Shown here piece after piece: positions 13,463 to 23,437 of a DNA stretch of 64,000 nucleotides. The number at the start of each line of letters is the position of its first letter. Within the stretch, counting starts at the first letter, position 1. The DNA comes from Clarkia xantiana subsp. parviflora. Lineage: Eukaryota > Streptophyta > Magnoliopsida > Myrtales > Onagraceae. The stretch lies in the NCBI GenBank assembly GCA_036873135.1, contig JAPTYO010000009.1:23147756-23211755 (forward strand), read 5' to 3'. The position numbers and the translations under genes are program-made. Below the pieces are notes generated by a model. The model saw only the letters and a program-made list of their open reading frames with translations, did not search any database and was not told the origin of the DNA.

Positions 13463-14465
13463 TGATCTATCTTTTTAGTCCTTGTAGTTTTCCCTCCTTT
13501 ATATAAGCAATTTTCTTTCATCTGTTTTAGTCCCGATGATCGTTTGCACTATTTAAAGTGACCTTAGATCCGTTATTTAAAACGTTCCGACGCACCATTT
13601 AAGATGACTTCATACATCCCTCCGATGCTTTACTCGGGACTTCACCACTTAAGGTTTCTCGTCTACTCGGGACTTCACCACTTAAGGTTTCTCGTCCACT
13701 CGGGACTTCACCACTTAAGGTTTCTCGTCCACTCGGGACTTCACCACTTAAGGTTTCTCGTCCATATTACTTAGTGTCTTTCGTGACATTTTGCTCGGGA
13801 GTTAACCACTTAAGGTTTCTCATCCCTGCCCTTCAAGACAATTTTATACATCACTTAAGATGATTTTTTGCACCCCTTAAGGCTTTTACCGCGCCAAACC
13901 AGACGACTTTAATCGTACCCCTTAAGGGCTTTTATCGCGTCCTTCTAGACGACTTAATCGTACCCTTTAAGGCTTTTGGCCGCATCATATAGACGACTTA
14001 CGCGGACCCATTAGGGCTTTTTCGTACCCTTTAAGGCTTTTGGCCACATCATATAGACGACTTACGCGGACCCGTTAGGGCTTTTTCGTACCCTTTAAGG
14101 CTTTTGGCCGCATCATATAGACGACTTACGCGGACCCGTTAGGGCTTTTTCGTACCTAGGCTTTTGGTTGCATCATAAAGACGACTTACTCATACCCCGT
14201 AAGGCTTTTGTCCGTACCTCGAAAGGCTTTTTGTCGCGCCATAAAGGCGACTTACTCGTACATCGTAAGGCATTTTATCGTACCTCAGAAGGCTTTTTAT
14301 CGTACCTCGGAAGGCTTTTGCCGCGTCCTTCAGGACGTCTTACTAAGAGTTAGAATAAATCTAAAAGCAATTTGATCGGAAGCAACTTCTTTTATTCATA
14401 AATAATTCAAAGCTTCGCTTACATCGGATTGATAGATAACTTGCGCCATTCGCGGCGACTTAATA
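13463..14465. repeat. Tandem arrays between antisense gene and integrase of A
   Basis: Two exact arrays are present: four copies of a 33-bp unit at 13633-13764 (CTCGGGACTTCACCACTTAA core) and three copies of a 64-bp unit at 13962-14153 (CATCATATAGACGACTTA core). Degenerate related units run to about 14340. The zone holds the 3' ends of the two opposed genes. Relative T1 has single copies of both units, so the arrays expanded in A. Confidence 0.9.
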
Positions 14466-17107
14466 TCAAACATGATACTTCTTCAAGTGTTCGCCACTGA
14501 AGGAATGTTTCAATGTCTTGCCATCAAGGTCCTCTAGCTTGTATGCATTCGAGGCTGGCATCCCTACGATCTTGTAAGGTTCCTCCCATTTCGGTGATAG
14601 CTTGTTGATCCGATCTTGATGAACGAACTCGTTCCTCCGCCAGACAAGTTCTCCCACGAAGAATTGTCGGGACTTGACACGCCGATTATAATATCGGGCT
14701 GTTGCCAGACGCATCCGAGCCTGAACTTCGTCAGCCTTCCACCTTTTCTCCTCGAGCAAGTCTAAGTCTAGACGTCTCAGTTCCTCGTTCGTTAGAGGTT
14801 CATAATACCTCCTGCGATGGGACGCCACCGCTATCTCCACGGGGCAACTGCCTCCGTGCCATAAACAAGGCCAAACGGAGTCTCCCCTGTTGACTGTTTG
14901 GGTGTAGTTCTAACAGCCCACAGCACGTTTTCAAGCTCATCCAGCCAATGGCCTTGCAAGGCGTAGACTCTCTTCTTCAAGCCATCCATCACGATCTTGT
15001 TGGCTGATTCGACTTGGCCATTAGTCTGAGCATGGCGGACGGAAGCTGTCTGATGCTCAATGTTCAACTCCTCCAGGTACTCCTTCAACTGAGCCCCATT
15101 GAACGGAGGGCCATTGTCGCTGATCAACACTCGAGGAACCCCATACCGGGATATGATCTGAGTTTGAAGGAACTTAAGGATCTGCTGCCCCGTCGTCTTG
15201 GCCAACGCCTTAGCCTCTATCCACTTCGAGAAATAATCGATGGCTACGAGCAAATACTTGCACTGACCTTTCGCTTGCGGAAGGATCCCACCAAGTCAAT
15301 GCCCCACTGCGCGAAGGGCCAAGCACTCCTGATGGGCATCAAGTCCGCGGCGGGAGCCACGATATTCGGAGCGTACCTCTGGCATGCATCACAGGATTGG
15401 ACCATCGCTGTCGCTTCCTTGTTCATCGAAGGCCAATAGTAGCCTAGATTCAACGGCTTTCTCACAATGGACCGGGCCCCTTCATGACAGGCCGCGACTC
15501 CCTCGTGCAGCTCTCTCAGGATCCGATTCGTGTCAGGCTCTGCCACACATTTCAGAAAAGGCTTTACATGCCCCCTCTTGTATAACTGGTTGTCCACCAT
15601 CACGTAATCGTTCGCGATTCGACGCAACCTGACAGCTGCCACTTCATCATCGGGGAGTGCCCCCGTAGTCAGGTATGTGACCATCGGGGTCATCCATGTG
15701 GGTTTCTCTTATTCCTCCGATCTTGCTTCAATAGCGCAAACCTCCGTCAGATCGATGGTTGAGATAATCACTCTCTCCAGAAAGTGCACCTTCCGATTCT
15801 CCTCGGGGGCCACTCCTAGAGCAAACTTGCTCAAGGCATCTGCCTCCGCATTTTCTTCCCTCGGGATTGCCTCGATGTCGAAGCTTTTGAAGCTTCCCTT
15901 CAAAGTCTGCACCTCGTGCAAATACTTCCTCATTGTCGGGCTCTTGGCTTCATAATTCCCTTGGACTTGATTCACGATCAAACTAGCATCACACTTCACT
16001 TTTAAATGATCGACCCCCGTACCTTTGGCAATCTTAAGGCCCGGGATGAGAGCCTCATACTCCGCTTCATTGTTGGTGGCCCTAAACGTCAAGGCCAGGG
16101 CATATCGCAAGGGCTCGCCTCCAGCGGGCGGTATCAATACGAATCCTGCCCCCGATCCTTCTACACTTGATGAACCATCAGTGTACATCTCCCAAGTGTT
16201 CTCCTCATTTGGCTGTTCTGGCTATTCTATTATCGGGACCTGTTCTGCTATCGGGACCTTCGTGGTTGCCCCCTCTGCGGGACCCGTTACTTCCAGATCG
16301 GGTGCCGTAGACTCAGCTATAAAATATGCCAAATCCTGGCCCTTAATAGCGGTTATCGGAGCAAAATGTATACGGAACTCCGTAAGCTCGATGGCCCATA
16401 TCACCAATCTCCCCGACGCCTCCGGTCGGTTCAAAAAGTGCTTCAGGGTTATTAGTTAACACCGTAACTTCGTGGGCATGGAAGTAAGGTCGTAACTTTC
16501 GAGCGGCAACAATCAACGCAAAGAGATACTTCTCAATAGCGGGATAATTCATTTCAGATTTGGCAAACTTCTTGCTTACATAATAGACAGGAACTTGGTT
16601 GCCCTTGACAATCTTAATCAAAACAGAACTAACAGCAACCGCAGAAACAGCCAAATAGAGATAAAGCGGCTCGCTTGGAACCGGTTTCGCCAACGACGGG
16701 AGGGTACGGAGGTGCTGCTTGAGTGCTTGGAACGCCTCCTCGCACTTGTCGGACCATTCAAACTTCTTGTGGGCCCTTAGCACATCAAAAAATGGCATGG
16801 CCCTGTCACTCGCCTTGGATAGGAATCGATTCATCGCGGCCAACCGACCATTCAACACTTGAACCTCCTGATGAGTCTTTGGGGACTGCATCTCCTCGAT
16901 TGCTCGCAGCTTCTCAGGATTCACCTCGATTCCTCTCTGGCTCACCATGAACCCTAGGAATTTCCCCGAGTTCACCCCGAAAGCACACTTGTCTGGGTTC
17001 AACCGAACCTGGTGAAACTTCATCCGCTCAAACGCCGCCGCCAAGTTTTGGACATGGTCTCCTGCCTGTCGGGACTTCACGAGCATGTCATCCACATAAG
17101 CCTCCAT
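14466..17107 (-). pseudogene. RT C-terminus, two RNases H and integrase of element A (broken)
   Basis: It starts at the RT active site (MEAYVDDMLVKS), then the RT thumb and standard Gypsy RNase H. A frameshift at about 16445 (two bases fewer than T1) breaks the frame. The second, archaeal-like RNase H occupies 15709-16188 (MYTDGSS, NNEAEYEAL, CDASL, AEADALS) and ends at a TAA where T1 has a sense codon. Integrase spans 15693 to 14466 with HHCC and D-D-E regions (ISDNGPPF, GQVESANK), broken by indels at about 15283 and 14840. The C-terminal part (EPLTNEELRRLDLDLLEEKRWKADE in part) is intact to the TGA at 14466. The two RNases H mark the Tat lineage. Confidence 0.88.
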
Positions 17108-20100
17108 GGTCTTCCCCCAACATGTCTCCGAACAACTTGTTTACCATCCGCTGGTAAGTTGCTCCGGCATTGATCAATCCGAAGGGCATCACGTCGTAGT
17201 GGTAGACGTCGCTGTCAGCATAGAAGGCCGTATGGGGTGCATCCTCCTTAGCCATCTTGATCTGGTTGTATCCGGAGTAGGCATCCATGAAGCTCAGCAG
17301 CTCATGTCCCGATGTGGTATCCACCAACTGGTCAATCCTCGGGAGCGGGTAGCAATCCTTCGGGCAGGCCTTGTTCAAGTCGCGGAAATCGACACACATT
17401 CGCCATTTCCCATTACTCTTTCTCACCAGGACTGGGTTAGCGACCCAAGTCTGGAATCGGAGCTCTTTAATGAATCCAGCGTCGAGCAGTCTGCCCACCT
17501 CCTGCTGGATCACGATCCTCTTATCCGCGCCCATCGGACGCCTCCTCTGCGCGATAGGCTTGGTCGCGGGGTCAATCTTCAGCTCGTGCACTATCACGTC
17601 GGGGCTGATTCCTGGAATATCACTCGGGGACCAAGCAAACAGCTCCTTGAACTCCTTCAGGAGCTCGATCAACTCTCGGGTTCTGTCCTCCGACAAAGCA
17701 GACCCGATCTTCACCTTCCTTCGAGGTCCATCAATCTCAACCTCCTTCAGATCTTCCATGGGGGCGGGACGCCCAAACTCCTCACGAGGATCGGCATCGG
17801 TCTGCAGGACAGCCATGGATTCCCTTCTTCTCCGTCGAGTGGCATTAACATAGCACTTTCGTGACGCCACCTGGTCGCCCTTGACCTCTCCGACACCATG
17901 GTCCGTCGGGAACTTCATCTTCTGGTGGACGGTTGAAGCAACTGCCATGAGAGGGTTGATGGTGGTCCTCCCGATAATAACGTTGTATGTTCCCGCGGAT
18001 TCTACCACAACGAAGTCCACGTTCCGCCGTTCCATCTTCCAGCCACTACCGAACTCCACCGGTAAGGTAATCATCCCCAACGGATAGGAAGTCGATTCGG
18101 AGAAGCCCACCATTGGGAAGTTCACCTGCGTCAGGTCCTTCTTCGTCTTACCCATGGCCTCCAGGGCATCCATGAAAAGAATATCGGAGGAGCTCCCTCC
18201 GTCTATCAGGATCCGCTTCATCTCGAATCCGTCCACGTCCAGGGTTACAACCAAGGCGTCATCGTGGGGGCTCTCCACGCCTATCAAATCCTCCGCTGAG
18301 AAAGAAATCACCATTTCCTCCTTTAGAGTCCACGACCGGGACCTCTTGCCTAGCACCACAGCAGCGGAGATGCGAGAAGCATAATTCTCCCGAGAAGCGG
18401 TGGTGTCACCTCCCGCTGCCATTCCTCCGTGAATGACGTTAATGGTCCCCCGTCTCTCCTTACTGGCACCGGAACCAGAGGGCTCCGACTCAACCTTCTT
18501 CTTCTTCGGGGATCGATCACGGGACTTGGAACGGGACCGCGACCGACTTTTGGAACGGGATCGGCACCTTCCCCTTCCGACGAACTCCTTAAGCTTCCCC
18601 TTCTGGATCAGCTTCTCTATCTCCTTCTTCAGCTCCCGACAGTTATCCGTGTCGTGACCATTGGCTCGATGGTACCGACAATAACGATCTAAGCGGCCTC
18701 CCAAGAACTCTTCTTCTTTCCTCGGGGGATATCGGGCGAGACCCTGCCGATCCATCACAGCTAGCACGGAGGTCATCGAGCTGTTGATGGGAACGCTACG
18801 ACCTTTGCGGTTATCCTTCTTCGGAGGACGCCTATCCTCCCTTCTCTCGGGGCGACCACGGTTCCTACTTCCCTCCGATTTATCGCTCCCTTTACGATCA
18901 TCCGACAGCTTGGACGATGTCTTTCCTCTTCCCGACTTCGGAGGATCAAGCTCTCCGGCAGCAATCTTCGACTCCTGGACGTCGATTTGCTGTTTCACCC
19001 TCGGTTGCAGGGCCTCCATACTCCACACAGCCTTCGCGGCTACACTGTGCATCAGGTCGGAGCCATACGGAGCAGTAAGGTTCTGAAGGAAAGTGCGGAT
19101 GGTCTCACCCTCCGATATCTCTTCATCGATCTCCGCAGCACTCGCAGTGAACCGTTGGTAGTAATATGCCATCGATTCGTCGGATCTCTGCACCACCTGG
19201 GTCAGGGACCTTACACTCTTCAGGAGACGCCTCTGACCTTGATATTGCTTGATGAAGCGATCGTGCATATCAGCCCAGCACGTAATGCTTCCCGGCGGTA
19301 GGCTGAAAAACCAAGTCATGGCCCTTTCTCCCAGAGTGATCGGGAACAACGAACACACGAGGTCATCATTCGAGGTCCTACCCATACAGGCCTGGACATG
19401 CCTCTGAACATGGCGGACTGGGTCTCTTTCACCATCGTACTCCTTGATGGTCGGAATGCCTAGCCCTGGCGAGGCGACAGTATCCAGCAGCCGTGGAATG
19501 AAAGGATGACTGGATCGATCCCTTAGCTCCGATGTCATTTGCTTTTGGTCACCCATGCAGATGTTGACAATTTTCACCACCTGATCGGGGGTGATGGAAC
19601 CATTAAGGGGAATGGTCCTATGTTGCACTGGTCCGGGACCATCAACCACGAACTTCTCCGAGTACGCGGGCTCCTTACCCTTATTCCTGGGCTGAATCTC
19701 TTGAACCTCCTGTTCTTCTGGAACCACCCTCGGAGGGGGTGAAGGCAGCTCTTCTCGCGGAGGCAACTCCTCTGCCCTCCTGGCAGCCTCTCTCTTGTCT
19801 AACAGAGCCTCCATGGTCGTCAAGAACATAGGCATAGCATCTACTACTGCCATGGCCAACTCCGAGTTTGAGGAAGAGCCTACTTCCCTTCGCGGGACTT
19901 CCTCTCTGTGCTCCATCGGGTTTGGGGGAGCATCCACCTCCCTTCGCGGGATATCTTGCCTGTTAAGCGTCGTGTCTCGGACTGAGACCTCATCATCAAC
20001 ATGCCCCCCTGTCTGAGAAACAGCAGGGCACTCACCTTGTTCAGCAACATGCTCCAGCAACGGGGAGTTCACAGTTCCTGCGGGGCGAGAACTGCCGGCC

Positions 20101-20132
20101 TGAACTTGCTTCTTCTTGCCACCACCGGCCAT
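17088..20132 (-). CDS. Gag, protease and RT N-terminus of element A
   Basis: This 1014-codon frame starts MAGGGKKK, about 55 bp inside the 5' LTR. Gag capsid-like sequence lies at residues 225-330 (LGERAMTWFFSLPPGS, YYYQRF). A zinc-knuckle-like RYCRYHRANGHDTDNC sits near 483-498. An Arg/Ser dipeptide tract (RSRSKSRSRSRSKSRDRS) follows at about 522-542, then a Lys run. Protease has LIDGGSSSDIL near 642 and RT begins near 870 (WRMCVDFRDLNKACPKD, FMDAYSGYNQI). The frame fails just before the YVDD motif because of one extra G in a five-G run (complement of 17112-17116). Gag packages the RNA, protease cuts the polyprotein, and RT copies RNA to DNA. Confidence 0.9.
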   Translation of the reverse strand: MAGGGKKKQVQAGSSRPAGTVNSPLLEHVAEQGECPAVSQTGGHVDDEVSVRDTTLNRQDIPRREVDAPPNPMEHREEVPRREVGSSSNSELAMAVVDAMPMFLTTMEALLDKREAARRAEELPPREELPSPPPRVVPEEQEVQEIQPRNKGKEPAYSEKFVVDGPGPVQHRTIPLNGSITPDQVVKIVNICMGDQKQMTSELRDRSSHPFIPRLLDTVASPGLGIPTIKEYDGERDPVRHVQRHVQACMGRTSNDDLVCSLFPITLGERAMTWFFSLPPGSITCWADMHDRFIKQYQGQRRLLKSVRSLTQVVQRSDESMAYYYQRFTASAAEIDEEISEGETIRTFLQNLTAPYGSDLMHSVAAKAVWSMEALQPRVKQQIDVQESKIAAGELDPPKSGRGKTSSKLSDDRKGSDKSEGSRNRGRPERREDRRPPKKDNRKGRSVPINSSMTSVLAVMDRQGLARYPPRKEEEFLGGRLDRYCRYHRANGHDTDNCRELKKEIEKLIQKGKLKEFVGRGRCRSRSKSRSRSRSKSRDRSPKKKKVESEPSGSGASKERRGTINVIHGGMAAGGDTTASRENYASRISAAVVLGKRSRSWTLKEEMVISFSAEDLIGVESPHDDALVVTLDVDGFEMKRILIDGGSSSDILFMDALEAMGKTKKDLTQVNFPMVGFSESTSYPLGMITLPVEFGSGWKMERRNVDFVVVESAGTYNVIIGRTTINPLMAVASTVHQKMKFPTDHGVGEVKGDQVASRKCYVNATRRRRRESMAVLQTDADPREEFGRPAPMEDLKEVEIDGPRRKVKIGSALSEDRTRELIELLKEFKELFAWSPSDIPGISPDVIVHELKIDPATKPIAQRRRPMGADKRIVIQQEVGRLLDAGFIKELRFQTWVANPVLVRKSNGKWRMCVDFRDLNKACPKDCYPLPRIDQLVDTTSGHELLSFMDAYSGYNQIKMAKEDAPHTAFYADSDVYHYDVMPFGLINAGATYQRMVNKLFGDMLGEDHGGLCG

Positions 20133-20169
20133 TGATCTGGTAGAAACTATTTTGGCTTTTTGTTAGCTT

Positions 20170-20186
20170 CCCACAGACGGCGCCAA
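20170..20186 (-). other. Primer-binding site of element A
   Basis: On the minus strand TTGGCGCCGTCTGTGG follows the 5' LTR directly. The TGGCGCCG start is typical of Tat and Athila elements. Element G has nearly the same site (TTGGCGCCGTCCGTGGG). The exact tRNA was not assigned. Confidence 0.8.
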
Positions 20187-20924
20187 TGTTGGATCACGGG
20201 CGAAGCTCCGTTACGTCCTTGATGGAAAGCTTTGGACTCCTGGGCTCCGCGTAATCCTGCAAAAGGGGATGACCTGGGTGGTGACCCAGAATCCCTCTCC
20301 GATGCTTAAATGAGTATATGATCAATGGGGTGGCAGCAGTAATCTAAGTGCGTATTCGAGTCTGTGTTTTCTGAGGTAACTTCCTCCTTTATATAGGAGG
20401 GGAAGTTACTCAGTTACCTGTTACTGCGCCTGGCAGTTTTACCCACGATTCCGTATATCTCGTTCGGGATTCCGTATATTTCGCCCCACGCTCCGCGTAT
20501 CTTACCCATACTCCGCGTATCTCGGGCACGCCCTGCGTATCTCGGGGGAGTTTATCTATATCTTTAACCGTCTTCCCACTACTTTATCTAGTAGGGGGTT
20601 TCCCGGTCTTATCCTCTGATCCCAAGTCTCGACTTCCGTCGGGGACTCCAGAGTTATCTCATTCTAGGTCACCACCCAGGACCCTTCGTCTCACGAGACA
20701 GGTCCAGCCTCTGCGGGGCTTTATTATCGGGGCCTTTACTAAGGCGTATCGGGGCCTGCTCAGAGGCTTCTCGTCGGGAGCATCCAGCTCATATATCGGG
20801 ACCGCTGAAGTCGGGACCCTTCGTACTGGGCCTCTGAGTCCTCCAGGCTTTTCACGAGGCCCACTGGACCTACTCGCCGTCCATTGGCTGTTAAGGGGGC
20901 TAACGATTACATCGGAACCCATCA
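20187..20924 (-). repeat. 5' LTR of element A
   Basis: This 738-bp LTR pairs with 9411-10150. It is flanked on the right by TCCCT (20925-20929), the second copy of the target-site duplication. Right after it, 20930-20995 resumes the interrupted LTR of B (AACCCGTGCGGCCTTAGG). Confidence 0.95.
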
Positions 20925-20995
20925 TCCCTAACCCGTGCGGCCTTAGGATTTTGCTCCTAAGTCAGTCTTTTCCCTAGTAAAACTAAGATGAAAAG

Positions 20996-21201
20996 TATAG
21001 AAGTGTATTCCACACTCTATGTATGCACCTAATTACACAATGCATACACACTAGACTATGTATGCACCGGGTTCACTATGTATGCACATGGATCATAGTT
21101 TATTGTATAGCCTTAGTTGGTGATCCTAGTTTTGCCTAGTATATATATTGTAACACTTGCTTTGTAATACCTAGTTGATTAATGAAGCATTCTCATTCAT
21201 A
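20996..21201 (+). repeat. 5' LTR of element C
   Basis: The 206-bp LTR contains three direct copies of CTATGTATGCAC (near 21019, 21057, 21079) and one nearly inverted copy (ATGCATACAC) between them. These are candidate promoter elements in U3. TATATATATTG near 21140 may be its TATA box. Confidence 0.92.
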
Positions 21202-21213
21202 TGGTATCAGAGC
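21202..21213 (+). other. Primer-binding site of C (initiator Met-tRNA)
   Basis: TGGTATCAGAGC directly follows the 5' LTR and is the standard plant Copia site complementary to the 3' end of initiator methionine tRNA. Confidence 0.95.
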
Positions 21214-21964
21214 ACAAGGACATCCATAGCGGCGTATGCAATGGATCAAGGAACTTGAAGTTTTCCCCATTTGCTTAAACCTGCCAGCTTAGTCTTGTGT
21301 GGATTTACCTCATTACGCTTCAGGATTCATCAACTCAGCTTGAATTCTCACTTTACATCCAACAATGGACTCTTAGTAAGTCTCATCTCATGCTCATTCA
21401 CGCACACAAGGAACTGAGGATAGTGCTAGTATTGCTCATAAGCCATAGCACTTGATTTGCCTAGTTCTACTTGTTCTAGCTCAGATTGAGCTACTTGCGT
21501 GCTTGATTTTGGTATTCACTGAAGTGTGTGTCATTCCTCTAGCATCATTGATGGATTCTGAGATTGTTTGAACTAGTCTCATTGATTATAACACTTGGAT
21601 CTTACCCGTTTAGTGGATTACTTCATACTTACTCGGCTGAGTGACCATTGTGAGTTCTTGGGTATTCTTCAGCATATTCTTTGATTCTATTGAAGATTTT
21701 CGTGCTTCCATCAATGGAGAACTGATTATTATCAAGTTTTTGATGATTGCCAATCATTGGTTTTGCTCATTTTGATGCGTAGTGGTACGGATTGTACTAT
21801 CTACTAGCTGGATTTGTCATATTCTTAACAGATTTGGTGTGCCAGTTTTGTCTATATTACCAGCTATTTCCGTGGGGATTTCTTTGCCATTTCTTCTAGT
21901 GGTCTCTTGGGAACTAAGTTCACATCTCTTTCAACAAGCTCTTTCAACTTGACTGACTTGCAAA
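21214..21964 (+). other. Untranslated leader of C
   Basis: About 750 bp lie between the primer site and the gag ATG at 21965. No gene is seen; this is presumed 5' leader and packaging-signal DNA. Confidence 0.6.
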
Positions 21965-23437
21965 ATGGCTCATGAATCCAATGTGGATGATCCTCTCTAC
22001 ATACACCCATCTGACACCACTGGCCATATGCTCATACCTTTTCAGCTGCAGGGTACCTCCAACTATCATGTTTGGAGTACATCAATCAAGGAAGGCTTGT
22101 TAGTGAAGAATAAGTTGGGTTTCATTGATGGCACATTCACAAGAACAAGTGTTGGTGTGGCAGACAGGGTGAAATGGGATAGGGCCAATGCAATTGTCAA
22201 GGCTTGGTTGAGGAATTGTGTAGCCAAAGACTTGGTCACTAGTTTGATCTACAATCCCACTGCTTCTTCCATTTGTGATGACCTTAAGGAAATGTTTGAC
22301 AAGGTGGATGGCACTCAAATCTTCCAACTGACAAGGGAGATTTACCAAACATCTCAAGGGGTTCTATCCATCACTGAATACTTTGCAAAGATGAAACAAC
22401 TTTGGGATGCTCTTACTTCAGTTGATGACTTGAATCTTCAATGTGCTGGAGATATTGCTATTGTCAATGAACACAAGGAGAAGAAAAAGTTGATGGCTTT
22501 TCTCTTAGGACTAAATGAGTCTTATGGACACATTAGGAGTAGCTTGCTCATGAGGCAACCACTTCCATCTCTTAGCATTGCCTTCTCTGTTTTAGTACAA
22601 GAAGAAAGTCAAAGGACCATTTCTGGTTCTATTGGAGATGTGGGTGAGGCAACTGCCTTATACACAAGAAACAATCCATCTTATGGTGGAAGAGGTAATG
22701 GAAGAGGCTATGGAAGAGGCAGAGGCTATGGAAGAGGCAATGGAAATGGCAATGGCAGGGGCAGAGGCATTCCAAATGGTCCCAATGAGAGACCTCCCCC
22801 TCCTATTTGCACCTATTGTGGCAAGAGAGGTCACATAGAGGATCAATGTTATAGCAAGCATGGATATCCACAAGGTCATCCAATGTACAACCCAAATGCT
22901 CCTAAGAGGAATTGGAACTCAGCCAACATTGTTGAAGATGGTGGTAGCTCAAGTGCCATTGAGCATGTGGCAGCCAAGGACAAGAGGATTTTTCATGGCA
23001 CAGCCAACAAGAGAATCCAACATGTAGCTGCTCATGATGATTACTTTGAGCATTCACCTTTGAGCTTTGAAGATGTTGACCAAGCTCATGTCAATATGGC
23101 AGGTATATCTAGTGACCCTATGGTTTGGATAGTTGACTCAAGTGCAACTAATCACATCACACATCAAATTGAGTGGTTATTTGATTTGAAGAAGTGTGAC
23201 TCTGATCATCAATATGTTCATTTACCAAATGGTCACAAATGCAAAGTAACTCATGTTGGTTCTTTCTCTTTCTCAAGTGGATTCACTCTGACCAACACCT
23301 TATTGGTCCCTGATTTCAAATTCAATTTGATCTCAGTATCTAGGCTTCCTAGCCAATTGAATTGTAAGGTGATCTTTACTTCTGATCATGTGTTGCTCCA
23401 GGGCCAGAGTGGCAAGTCCATGGTGATTGGGGAATGA
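21965..23437 (+). CDS. Copia Gag and protease of C
   Basis: These 490 codons start MAHESNVDDPLY. The N-terminal half is a Copia Gag domain (QLQGTSNYHVWSTSIKEGLL ... LLGLNESYGHIRSS). A Gly/Arg-rich tract (GRGNGRGYGRGRGYGRG) precedes a CCHC zinc knuckle (CTYCGKRGHIEDQC). The protease follows near residue 390 with WIVDSSATNHI. The usual active-site triplet is D-S/T-G, but here the Gly is Ser, so activity is doubtful. The frame ends at a TGA (23435-23437) and the same frame reopens at once, so this is one nonsense change, or less likely a leaky stop between Gag-protease and the rest of Pol. Confidence 0.92.
   Translation: MAHESNVDDPLYIHPSDTTGHMLIPFQLQGTSNYHVWSTSIKEGLLVKNKLGFIDGTFTRTSVGVADRVKWDRANAIVKAWLRNCVAKDLVTSLIYNPTASSICDDLKEMFDKVDGTQIFQLTREIYQTSQGVLSITEYFAKMKQLWDALTSVDDLNLQCAGDIAIVNEHKEKKKLMAFLLGLNESYGHIRSSLLMRQPLPSLSIAFSVLVQEESQRTISGSIGDVGEATALYTRNNPSYGGRGNGRGYGRGRGYGRGNGNGNGRGRGIPNGPNERPPPPICTYCGKRGHIEDQCYSKHGYPQGHPMYNPNAPKRNWNSANIVEDGGSSSAIEHVAAKDKRIFHGTANKRIQHVAAHDDYFEHSPLSFEDVDQAHVNMAGISSDPMVWIVDSSATNHITHQIEWLFDLKKCDSDHQYVHLPNGHKCKVTHVGSFSFSSGFTLTNTLLVPDFKFNLISVSRLPSQLNCKVIFTSDHVLLQGQSGKSMVIGE

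Larger units (their letters stand above)
9411..20924 (-). mobile_element. Complete Tat-lineage Gypsy element A
   Basis: It is 11.5 kb, bounded by LTRs at 9411-10150 (3') and 20187-20924 (5'), with target-site duplication TCCCT at 9406-9410 and 20925-20929. It lies inside the 3' LTR of B. Minus-strand content is gag-protease-RT-RNase H-second RNase H-integrase (20132 to 14466). A spliced gene on the plus strand (10764-13462) sits between integrase and the 3' LTR. The LTRs differ at about 13 sites plus two small indels, so the insertion is young. Even so, the polyprotein has at least six breaks, so it was probably copied with help from another element or decayed fast. Confidence 0.95.

Noticed and set aside
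17100..17120. Programmed frameshift before the YVDD motif in A
   Set aside because: A five-G slippage site is possible, but five other breaks in the same polyprotein make simple decay more likely.
17106..17864. 252-codon plus-strand frame across gag-pol of A
   Set aside because: It overlaps well-supported RT and protease coding on the minus strand and shows no domain.
23435..23437. Stop-codon read-through between gag-protease and integrase in C
   Set aside because: Plant Copia normally has one open frame and a second break occurs near 25035, so a plain nonsense change is preferred; it is not excluded.
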